From JBIOYL01 sp044870185 (lineage in GTDB: Bacteria; Actinomycetota; CALGFH01), in NCBI GenBank assembly GCA_044870185.1, contig JBIOYL010000014.1, forward strand, positions 1 through 5,052: a stretch of DNA of 5,052 nucleotides, read 5' to 3'. A program made the translations under genes and the position numbers. Position 1 is the first letter of the stretch. Every line of letters starts with the position of its first letter. Under the pieces are notes generated by a model. The model saw nothing but the letters and a program-made list of their open reading frames with translations. It searched no databases and was not told the origin of the DNA. Positions 1 to 4,878 of this stretch are shown here, piece by piece.

Positions 1-832
1 CCGAGGCGACGCCTGGCACGCCCGGGACGCCGGGGGCGGCGCCCGGCGCGCCCGAGGCGCCCGTCACGCCGGAGGCGGCGGTCGGCATGGTCGGGTCCAG
101 GCCACCGCGGCCGGCCCCGATGGCGTCGATCTCCTCGATGAACCCGATCGCGCCGCCCTCGGTGCGGGCGAGCCTGCGCAGCGCCCTGAAGTAGGCGCGG
201 ATCCTACGCGCGGTCATGCCGTACCACATCGACTGGAAGCTCGTGGCCGACACGAACAGGAACGGCACCCCGGCGTGGCGGGCCATCGCCTTGGCCATGT
301 GGGTCTTGCCGGTGCCCGGCTGCCCCTCGAACAGGATGCCGCGGCGCGGGTTGCCGCCCAGCGCCTCCCGGAAGGTGGCGTAGCCGAGGAACAGGTTCAG
401 GGTCTTGACCACCTCGTCGCGCACGGCGTCGAGCCCCTTGACGTCGTCGAGGGTGACGTCGAGCTGCTCGGGGCGGTAGAGCAGGTGCGGGGAGCGGCCC
501 TGGCCGAGCATAGGCAGGAGCATGACGAGCGCGATGAGCCCCACCACGGCCACGAACGGCAGCGCCAGCAGCGTCTCCTCGCCAAGGTGCAGCCCGGCCA
601 GGGGGTTGACCGGCCGGTGGGTGAGCACCCGCAACCAGGCGTAGCCGCAGGCGATCCACAGGGCCACGGCCACCCGCAGGAGCCGCTGCTGGCGCCGGCG
701 CTCCCGCGCCTGGCCGACGTCGATGTCCGCCGCGCGCAGCACCACGTCGCCACCGAGGACGCTGCTGACCGTTCGTGGAGCGGCGGCGGGCTGGTCGGGC
801 TTGCGGGCCTGCGCGGCATGTCGTCTCGCCAC
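1..832 (-). CDS. Membrane-anchored FtsH-like AAA+ ATPase, N-terminal part (3' end beyond the left edge)
   Basis: The minus-strand reading frame gives 277 codons from a GTG at 832 and is still open at the window edge. A basic N-terminus (residues 43-50, RERRRQQR) precedes a first membrane segment at about 51-70 and a second at about 87-109. They are separated by only ~16 residues. An AAA+ core follows with an FtsH-like lead-in (VTLDDVKGLDAVRDEV, 126-141), Walker A GQPGTGKT (170-177) and a Walker B-like IGFIEEIDA (229-237). In FtsH the Walker B is normally FIDEIDA; here Glu-233 takes the Asp place. After GRGG (241-244) a Gly/Ala/Pro/Val-rich stretch of Gly-X-Y character fills at least residues 255-276. 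The sensor, arginine-finger and any protease (HEXXH) regions lie outside the window, so it cannot be called an FtsH protease. By family it should be an ATP-driven unfoldase or remodeller at the inner face of the membrane. GTG-832 is chosen for its strong ribosome-binding site; the frame stays open upstream, with another GTG at 961 lacking one. Confidence 0.88.
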   Translation of the reverse strand, partial: MARRHAAQARKPDQPAAAPRTVSSVLGGDVVLRAADIDVGQARERRRQQRLLRVAVALWIACGYAWLRVLTHRPVNPLAGLHLGEETLLALPFVAVVGLIALVMLLPMLGQGRSPHLLYRPEQLDVTLDDVKGLDAVRDEVVKTLNLFLGYATFREALGGNPRRGILFEGQPGTGKTHMAKAMARHAGVPFLFVSATSFQSMWYGMTARRIRAYFRALRRLARTEGGAIGFIEEIDAIGAGRGGLDPTMPTAASGVTGASGAPGAAPGVPGVPGVAS

Positions 833-837
833 ATCGC

Positions 838-843
838 CCTCCC
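838..843 (-). promoter_or_regulatory. Ribosome-binding site that sets the AAA+ ATPase start
   Basis: On the minus strand GGGAGG lies five bases before the GTG at 832. It is the only good Shine-Dalgarno match near an in-frame start in this open frame and is the reason for preferring GTG-832 over upstream candidates such as the GTG at 961. Confidence 0.7.
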
Positions 844-850
844 GAAGGTC

Positions 851-882
851 GGGACCGGTCGCCGGGCCGAGGGGTCGGTCCC
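851..882 (-). promoter_or_regulatory. Inverted repeat in the probable 5' leader of the AAA+ ATPase
   Basis: GGGACCG at 851-857 is exactly complementary to CGGTCCC at 876-882, with 18 bases between. In the leftward transcript this 7-bp stem would end about eight bases before the Shine-Dalgarno site, close enough to affect ribosome access. Short GC-rich stems arise often by chance at this base composition, so a regulatory role is only a suggestion. Confidence 0.3.
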
Positions 883-939
883 CCGGAGCGTTCCGCGTCC
901 AACCGAGTGGTCGGCTCCCCGGAGCGTTCCCACGTCCAA
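867..939. repeat. Two tandem ~36-bp direct repeats in the divergent region
   Basis: Copy one spans 867-902 and copy two spans 903-939. They align over their whole length with four base differences and one single-base indel by eye. A 14-base core, CCCCGGAGCGTTCC, is identical in both (881-894 and 917-930), spaced 36 bp. The core includes the short dyad GGA-GCGT-TCC. In copy two the preceding bases form GCTCC-CC-GGAGC (914-925). On the minus strand the cores precede the AAA+ ATPase start by about 50 and 85 bp. They could be a repeated operator, a recent duplication, or part of an N-terminally extended coding sequence, because the ATPase frame is open through them. Confidence 0.75.
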
Positions 940-981
940 CCAGAGTAAGCCAGCAGGCCACGATTCGAGGACCGTGACCAC

Positions 982-987
982 TACACT
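982..987 (+). promoter_or_regulatory. Candidate -10 element for phhB-ychF
   Basis: TACACT fits the TANNNT -10 pattern common in actinobacteria and lies in the most A/T-rich patch of the divergent region. Transcription would begin near 993-995, giving a ~33-nt leader that contains the phhB ribosome-binding site. No clear TTGAC-type -35 is present 16-18 bp upstream. An ATG at 993 lies exactly where the transcript would start (see findings). Confidence 0.4.
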
Positions 988-1016
988 CCAATATGACCGC
1001 GCCGCCGACCGCCGAC

Positions 1017-1025
1017 GAGGAGGAG
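1017..1025 (+). promoter_or_regulatory. Ribosome-binding site of phhB
   Basis: GAGGAGGAG is a purine-rich match to the anti-Shine-Dalgarno sequence ending two bases before the ATG at 1028. Its AGGAGG core ends four bases before the ATG. It fixes this ATG as the start, which also matches the usual N-terminal length of the family. Confidence 0.7.
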
Positions 1026-1027
1026 CC

Positions 1028-1315
1028 ATGGCGCTGCTGGACGACGCCGCGATCGAGCAGGGTCTCGACGAGCTGCCCGGCTGGGAGCGACGCGGCAACG
1101 AGATCGTGAAGACCTACCGGTACGCCGACTTCGCCGCCGCGATCGCGTTCGTGAACCGGGTGGCCGAGGTCGCCGAGACGGCCGGCCACCACCCCGACAT
1201 CGACATCCGCTGGAACAAGGTGACCCTGGCCCTGTCGACCCATGCGCAGGGCGGCCTCACCCGGCACGACTTCGACCTGGCCAGGCGGATCGACGCGCTC
1301 GACGCGACCGGCTGA
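1028..1315 (+). CDS. phhB: Pterin-4a-carbinolamine dehydratase (4a-hydroxytetrahydrobiopterin dehydratase)
   Basis: This 95-residue protein has the length and motif order of the PCD/DCoH family. These small cytosolic enzymes dehydrate 4a-hydroxytetrahydropterin to quinonoid dihydropterin, recycling the cofactor of aromatic amino acid hydroxylases. The signature GHHPDIDIRWNKVTLALSTH lies at residues 53-72: the expected catalytic histidines are His-54, His-55 and His-72, and the conserved W-N-K-V is at 62-65. The family ending GGLTxxDxxLA follows at 75-85. The N-terminal LPGWE (16-20) is also typical. No phenylalanine hydroxylase gene is in the window, so the substrate source is unknown; some bacterial PCD-like proteins have been linked to molybdopterin metabolism instead. 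ychF starts 15 nt after its stop, suggesting co-transcription. Confidence 0.95.
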   Translation: MALLDDAAIEQGLDELPGWERRGNEIVKTYRYADFAAAIAFVNRVAEVAETAGHHPDIDIRWNKVTLALSTHAQGGLTRHDFDLARRIDALDATG

Positions 1316-1330
1316 GGCGGCGCGCCCGCG

Positions 1331-2377
1331 ATGAAGGACGTCGGGCTGGTCGGCCTGCCGCTGGTGGGCAAGACGACGCTGTTCAACGCCTTGACCCGGG
1401 CCGACGTCCCCATCGGCGGCGCCGCCTCCAGGGCGAGCGTGGCCGCCGTGCCCGTCCCCGACCCGCGCGTCGACACCCTGGCCGAGCTCGAACGCTCCCG
1501 CAAGCGGGTCTTCGTGCAGGTGCGCTTCGTGGACGTGGCCGGGCTGTCGGGCGGCGCCAAGGGCGGCGGGCTGGCGCCCCAGGGGCTCGGCGCGCTGCGC
1601 GAAGCCGACGCGCTGGCCATGGTCCTGGCGGATTTCACCGAGGGCGCCGATCCGGTCGCGGCGGCCGCCGAGCTCACCCTTGAGCTGGCCGTCGCCGACC
1701 TGGCCAGCATCGCGGCCGCCGCCGACAAGGCCGCCAAGAAGGCGCGGGCCGGGGTGAAGGGCGGCGAGCTGGAGGCGCGGACGCTGGCCCGCGCCCGCGA
1801 CCTGCTGGACGCCGGCAGCCCCCTGCGGGCGGCCGCCTGGGAGCCGGCGGAGCGCAAGGTGCTGCGCAACTTCTCGCCGCTCACGCTCAAGCCGACGCTC
1901 GCCATCGTCAACCTCTCCGAGGACCGGGCCGGCGAGGCGGCCGCGCGGGCGCAGGCGGTCGAGGCGGCGCTGCAGGTGCCGACCGTCGCCCTGCCGGGCG
2001 CGCTGGAGGCGGAGGCGGCCGAGCTCGACCCGGCCGAGGCGGACGCCCTGCTGGCCGCGTACGGGATCGAGGCCGGCGGGCTCGACCAGGTCGTCGGCGC
2101 GGCCTGGCGCCTGCTGGACCTGGTGACGTTCCTCACCACCGGTGCGGATGAGACACGGGCGTGGGAGCTGCGCCGGGGCTCCACCGCGCCTGAGGCGGCC
2201 GGGCGTATCCACTCCGACCTGGAGCGCGGCTTCATCAGGGCGGAGGTGATCGCCTACCACGACCTGGTCGCCGCGGGTGGCTGGGAGGCGGCGCGCAGCA
2301 AGGGCCTGCTGCGCAGCGAGGGCAGGGGCTACGTCGTCCGGGAGGGCGACTGCCTGCACATTCGCTTCAACGTGTGA
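1331..2377 (+). CDS. ychF: Divergent YchF/OLA1-family P-loop NTPase
   Basis: The 348-residue product has an Obg-like G domain and a C-terminal YchF (TGS-like, DUF933) domain. The P-loop is GLPLVGKTT (8-16), the G3 motif DVAGL (68-72), and the G4 position reads NLSED (194-198). That is the NxxE form, which in YchF/OLA1 replaces NKxD and favours ATP over GTP. A helical insertion occupies roughly 110-180. The C-terminal domain (about 262-348) is well conserved, with STAPEAAGRIHSDLERGFIR (284-303) and the terminal HIRFNV. YchF proteins bind ribosomes and have been tied to translation and oxidative-stress responses. The protein is ~15 residues shorter than the usual ~363, and the N-Y-P-F-x-T switch I region after the P-loop is replaced by an Ala/Ser/Gly-rich stretch (29-40). 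This points to a divergent paralogue rather than the standard copy. The ATG follows phhB closely; AGGCGG at 1315-1320 is a weak, slightly distant ribosome-binding site. Confidence 0.92.
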   Translation: MKDVGLVGLPLVGKTTLFNALTRADVPIGGAASRASVAAVPVPDPRVDTLAELERSRKRVFVQVRFVDVAGLSGGAKGGGLAPQGLGALREADALAMVLADFTEGADPVAAAAELTLELAVADLASIAAAADKAAKKARAGVKGGELEARTLARARDLLDAGSPLRAAAWEPAERKVLRNFSPLTLKPTLAIVNLSEDRAGEAAARAQAVEAALQVPTVALPGALEAEAAELDPAEADALLAAYGIEAGGLDQVVGAAWRLLDLVTFLTTGADETRAWELRRGSTAPEAAGRIHSDLERGFIRAEVIAYHDLVAAGGWEAARSKGLLRSEGRGYVVREGDCLHIRFNV

Positions 2378-2379
2378 CG

Positions 2380-2401
2380 CCGGCCCGGCGGGTGGGGCCG
2401 G
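2380..2401 (+). terminator. GC hairpin after ychF, possible terminator
   Basis: CCGGCCC (2380-2386) and GGGCCGG (2395-2401) form a perfect 7-bp all-G/C stem with an 8-base loop, starting three bases after the ychF stop codon. There is no T-run behind it, so it is not a classical intrinsic terminator. U-less hairpins at gene ends are common in high-GC actinobacteria, and the position suits a 3'-end stem of the phhB-ychF transcript. Confidence 0.4.
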
Positions 2402-2611
2402 GCTGTGCACGGCCGCGCGCGGGCAGGCGGGAATGGTGGAAACTGCTCTGGTCGCGCTCGACCCCCGGCCGACTCCCGTCCTTGGGCGCTCCACGCCGCC
2501 GCCGGCGCGAGCAACGCCGGTTGGCCGCTAACGCCTGGTTGGCTGCTTTCCGAGGAGCCTGGGGCCGTCTCGGGCGCCGACCGTGGTGACCGCGACGAAG
2601 CGGGGAGACGC
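2402..2611. other. Intergenic stretch between ychF and the small membrane protein gene
   Basis: I see no credible gene here. The downstream gene's frame is open back to about 2405, but that part lacks a ribosome-binding site and encodes a composition unlike a folded domain (Gly, Arg and Pro rich). No convincing -10/-35 pair was found, although the gap is long enough for a separate promoter of the downstream gene. Confidence 0.5.
2602..2607 (+). promoter_or_regulatory. Ribosome-binding site of the small membrane protein gene
   Basis: GGGGAG lies four bases before the ATG at 2612. It decides the start of the downstream gene, whose open frame continues ~200 bases further upstream without another supported start. 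Confidence 0.5.
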
Positions 2612-3166
2612 ATGGACCTCGGGGCGCTCGCCCAGACGCTGGCACAGACCCTTGCCGGCGCGGCGGCCGCGCTGGCCGGCGGCTGGCTGGTGGGACGGCA
2701 GCAGGAGCGGGCCCGGCAGGCGGCCGCCCGGGAGCGCAGGCGGGAGCGCGCAGCCGAGACGCTCGGCCCCCTCCAGGCGCTGCTCAGCGCGGCCGACCCC
2801 GACCGGCTCGCCTTCAGCGCCGACCCGGTCCGCTCCGAGCGGGCGTTCGAGGCACTCGACGAGCAGTGGCAGCGGCTCCAGGGCCCGCTGCTGGTCATGC
2901 GCGCCGGCGACCCCTCCGACCGGGTCCGCGACCTGGCCCGGCGGCTGGATGCGGCGACGGAGAAGAGCCTGGCCAGCGCCCGGTTCTACGTGAACGACCT
3001 GCTCCAGCCGGCGGTGGACGCGCGTCCGGCCAGGGAGGAGGCCCGGCGGGACCAGGCCGAGGCCCGCCAGGTCCTCGAGGAGCTCCTGGAGGCGCTGTAC
3101 GACCGCCGGCCGCCCAGGAGGCGGGCGGCCGGCAAGGGCGCCGGCCGATCAGGCGCGAGGCCTTGA
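2612..3166 (+). CDS. Unrecognised protein with N-terminal membrane anchor and charged helical body
   Basis: The 184-residue product was not recognised as any family. Residues ~6-28 form a hydrophobic Ala/Leu/Gly helix (including LAGAAAALAGGWLVG, 14-28) followed at once by a very basic stretch (29-48, rich in Arg and Gln). This fits a single-pass membrane anchor with the rest of the protein in the cytoplasm. Residues ~30-160 are rich in Arg, Glu, Ala, Leu and Gln and probably helical, with coiled-coil potential around 139-162. The basic tail (165-184) looks disordered. There is no cysteine and no enzyme motif. Codon use is as GC-rich as in the neighbours and the frame is uninterrupted, which supports a real gene. 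It overlaps ispH tail to tail by 18 bp. Function is unknown; a structural or adaptor role at the membrane would be speculation. Confidence 0.72.
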   Translation: MDLGALAQTLAQTLAGAAAALAGGWLVGRQQERARQAAARERRRERAAETLGPLQALLSAADPDRLAFSADPVRSERAFEALDEQWQRLQGPLLVMRAGDPSDRVRDLARRLDAATEKSLASARFYVNDLLQPAVDARPAREEARRDQAEARQVLEELLEALYDRRPPRRRAAGKGAGRSGARP

Positions 3167-4135
3167 CGCCTCGGCGTCCCGGCTGAGCGTCGAGGGCAGC
3201 GCGAAGTGGACGTTCTCGGGGACGACCTCCAGGTCACGGACCTCGGTCGCGCCGCGCTCGCGCAGCGCGTCGACGAGCTCGGCGACCAGCCATTCGGGCG
3301 CCGAGGCGCCGGAGGTGACGCCCACGGTCCGCACCCCGTCGAACCAGGCCGGGTCGACGGCCGACGCCTCGGGGATGAGCTGGCTCGCGCAGCCGTGGTC
3401 GCGGGCCACCTCGGTCAGGCGCACCGAGTTCGAGGAGTTGGTCGCGCCGATCACCAGGACGAGGTCGCACTGTCGGGCGAGCGCCTTGACCGCCGTCTGC
3501 CGGTTCTGCGTCGCGTAGCAGATGTCGTCCGAGCGGGGACCGGCCAGCACCGGGAAGCGCCGGCGCAGGACGTCGACGACCTCGCTGGTCTCGTCCACCG
3601 ACAGCGTCGTCTGGGTCAGGTAGGCGACCTTGGCGGGGTCGGGCACGTCGACGTCGCGGGCCTGGTCGGCGTCGCCGACCAGGTGGATGACGCCGGGCGC
3701 CTCGCCCATGGTGCCGGCGACCTCCTCATGGCCCTGATGGCCGATGAGGACGATGTCGTAGCCCTGCTTGGCGAACTTGCGCGCCTCCAGGTGCACCTTG
3801 GTCACCAGCGGGCAGGTCGCGTCGATCACCCGCAGGCTGCGCGCCTGCGCCTCGGCGTGGACGCTCGGTGCCACCCCGTGGGCGGAGAACACCACGGTCG
3901 CGCCCTCGGGGACCTCGTCCAGCTCGTCGACGAAGACGGCGCCCTTGGTCTCGAGCTGCCGCACCACATGCAGGTTGTGGACGATCTGCTTGCGCACGTA
4001 CACCGGCGGCCCGTAGGTGGCCAGCGCGACGTCGACGATGTCGATGGCCCGGTCCACACCGGCGCAGTAGCCGCGCGGGGCGGCGAGCAGGACACGTGGC
4101 GGCGCCTGGAAGTCGGGGATCGGCCTGCGTGACAT
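3149..4135 (-). CDS. ispH: 4-hydroxy-3-methylbut-2-enyl diphosphate reductase (IspH/LytB)
   Basis: This complete 328-residue enzyme catalyses the last step of the MEP pathway, reducing HMBPP to isopentenyl and dimethylallyl diphosphate with a [4Fe-4S] cluster. The three cluster cysteines are present: Cys-24 in RGYCAGVDRA, Cys-108 in DATCPLVTKVH and Cys-206 in DDICYATQNRQ. Active-site motifs are also intact: IVHN (51-54, His-53), SAHGV (84-88, His-86), GHQGHEEVAGTMGE (132-145, with His-136 and the proton-relay Glu-138), TQTTLSVDET (174-183), NSSNSVRL (233-240) and TSGASAPEW (274-282). The length is normal for the family. No Shine-Dalgarno sequence precedes the ATG; instead a TAGAAT element lies six bases before it, pointing to leaderless translation. 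Its 3' end overlaps the convergent gene by 18 bp, so no terminator lies between them. The upstream gene on the same strand is a decayed oxidoreductase ending 49 nt away. Confidence 0.97.
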   Translation of the reverse strand: MSRRPIPDFQAPPRVLLAAPRGYCAGVDRAIDIVDVALATYGPPVYVRKQIVHNLHVVRQLETKGAVFVDELDEVPEGATVVFSAHGVAPSVHAEAQARSLRVIDATCPLVTKVHLEARKFAKQGYDIVLIGHQGHEEVAGTMGEAPGVIHLVGDADQARDVDVPDPAKVAYLTQTTLSVDETSEVVDVLRRRFPVLAGPRSDDICYATQNRQTAVKALARQCDLVLVIGATNSSNSVRLTEVARDHGCASQLIPEASAVDPAWFDGVRTVGVTSGASAPEWLVAELVDALRERGATEVRDLEVVPENVHFALPSTLSRDAEASRPRA

Positions 4136-4141
4136 GGGCCC

Positions 4142-4147
4142 ATTCTA
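4142..4147 (-). promoter_or_regulatory. -10 element of ispH, probable leaderless transcript
   Basis: On the minus strand TAGAAT, one base from the TATAAT consensus, is followed by GGGCCC and then the ispH ATG at 4135. With the usual 6-7 bp from -10 to transcription start, the mRNA would begin at or next to the A of the ATG. No ribosome-binding site is present, which fits. No clear -35 was seen 17-18 bp upstream. ispH can therefore be transcribed from the short gap after the oxidoreductase remnant. Confidence 0.6.
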
Positions 4148-4184
4148 GCGGCCCGACGCCAGAGCGCGGCCGACGGGAGATCCC

Positions 4185-4826
4185 TCACGCCACCTCCGCG
4201 ACCACCTTCCCCCTGGCGTGGCCTTGTTCCAGGTAGGCGATCGCTGCGGGGAGTTCGGCGAACCGATAGCGCCGGTCGATCTGCGGGCGCACCTTGCCGG
4301 CCTCGGCCAGCGCACCTCTGAGCTCGGGCACCGATCGGTTCCCGACCGTGTCGAGGATGCGGTCGTAGCGCCGCCCGCCACGCACGAAGTCGGTCGTGGT
4401 GTAGTCGAGGACGTGATCGGCGCCGAGCGAACGAACCAGCTCGAGGTTCCGGGTGCTGGTCACGCCGGTCACCTCGGCCCCGTGGGACTTGGCGAGCTGG
4501 ACCGCGAAGGTGCCGACGCCGCCGGTGGCGCCGTTGATCAGGACCTGCTGGGTGGGCTGGATTGCGCCGTGGCGGCGAAGGCCCTGGAGGGCGGTCGTCG
4601 CCGCCATCGGCACGGCGGCCGCTTCCTCGAACGACAGGTTCGCCGGCTTCAATGCCGCGACGTCCACCGGCACCGAAACGTATTCGGCAAAGCCGCCGTA
4701 GCCGTGGTCCAAGAGATTGGCATAGACCTCGTCGCCGGGCTCGAACCGACCGACGCCGCTGCCGACCGCCGCCACCTGCCCGGCAACGTCGACGCCGAGG
4801 ATCTTGTGTTTGGGCCGTCGCCGAGC
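4185..4826 (-). pseudogene. Decayed MDR-superfamily quinone oxidoreductase, 5'-truncated with an internal deletion
   Basis: Homology to zinc-independent medium-chain NAD(P)H:quinone oxidoreductases starts at RRRPKHKILGVDVAGQV, just after an in-frame TAG (4829-4827). It continues through the FEPGDEVYA turn, GYGGFAEYV, the cofactor motif INGATGGVGTFAVQLAK and the family ending ARGKVVAEV. The usual N-terminal ~70-80 residues are missing, and there is no room for them because the preceding gene ends at 4879. A second lesion lies at about 4296-4313: ELRGALA runs straight into EAGKVRPQIDRRY, where relatives carry some 50-60 further residues. The first in-frame start after the TAG is the GTG at 4775, which would give a 196-residue product lacking most of the catalytic domain and has only a poor ribosome-binding site. 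The surviving frame is otherwise open, so the decay may be recent, or a short protein may still be made. It is unlikely to be an active reductase. Confidence 0.8.
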
Positions 4827-4878
4827 CTAGTCCGAACGCAGGGCTCCGTCAAAGCGGTGTCCCTGACCGAGCGGTTGG

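Larger units (their letters stand above)
833..1027. other. Divergent intergenic region between the AAA+ ATPase and phhB-ychF
   Basis: This 195-bp stretch separates two divergently transcribed units, so it must hold the promoters of both unless the AAA+ gene starts further upstream. It contains an inverted repeat (851-857 with 876-882), two tandem ~36-bp repeats (867-939), a candidate -10 TACACT for the rightward genes (982-987) and the phhB ribosome-binding site. On the minus strand TACTCT (947-942) has the TANNNT form of an actinobacterial -10, but no recognisable -35 lies at the right distance, so it is only a weak candidate for the ATPase promoter. Confidence 0.6.

Noticed and set aside
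204..902. Long minus-strand open frame through the AAA+ ATPase region starting at a TTG
   Set aside because: It is offset from the frame that carries the Walker motifs and membrane helices, and its translation is an Arg/Pro/Gly/Ala-rich shadow of high-GC DNA.
275..1027. Plus-strand open frame running into phhB, which would make a 346-residue fusion
   Set aside because: Only the last 95 codons match the pterin dehydratase. The upstream part is antisense to the AAA+ ATPase and the divergent promoter region, and a strong ribosome-binding site marks the internal ATG at 1028.
1114..2235. Long minus-strand open frame opposite ychF
   Set aside because: The Ser/Ala/Arg-rich translation has no domain; it is the antisense shadow of a clear YchF gene with strong GC codon bias.
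2430..2465. GGGAAT followed by GTC, resembling a stress-type ECF sigma factor promoter
   Set aside because: The -10 GTT expected at 18-19 bp spacing is not there, so it is probably chance.
2405..2611. Upstream extension of the small membrane protein to about 2405
   Set aside because: No ribosome-binding site is present, the composition is Gly/Arg/Pro rich, and it would put the membrane helix in the middle of the protein. ATG-2612 has a ribosome-binding site.
3206..4132. Long plus-strand open frame opposite ispH
   Set aside because: It is antisense to a fully conserved IspH and shows only His/Asp/Gly/Val-rich low-information sequence.
4148..4184. Short stems (GGGA/TCCC and CGGCC/GGCCG) between the oxidoreductase stop and the ispH promoter
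   Set aside because: Stems of four and five base pairs, with a 2-base and a ~14-base loop, are expected by chance in such GC-rich DNA and have no T-run.
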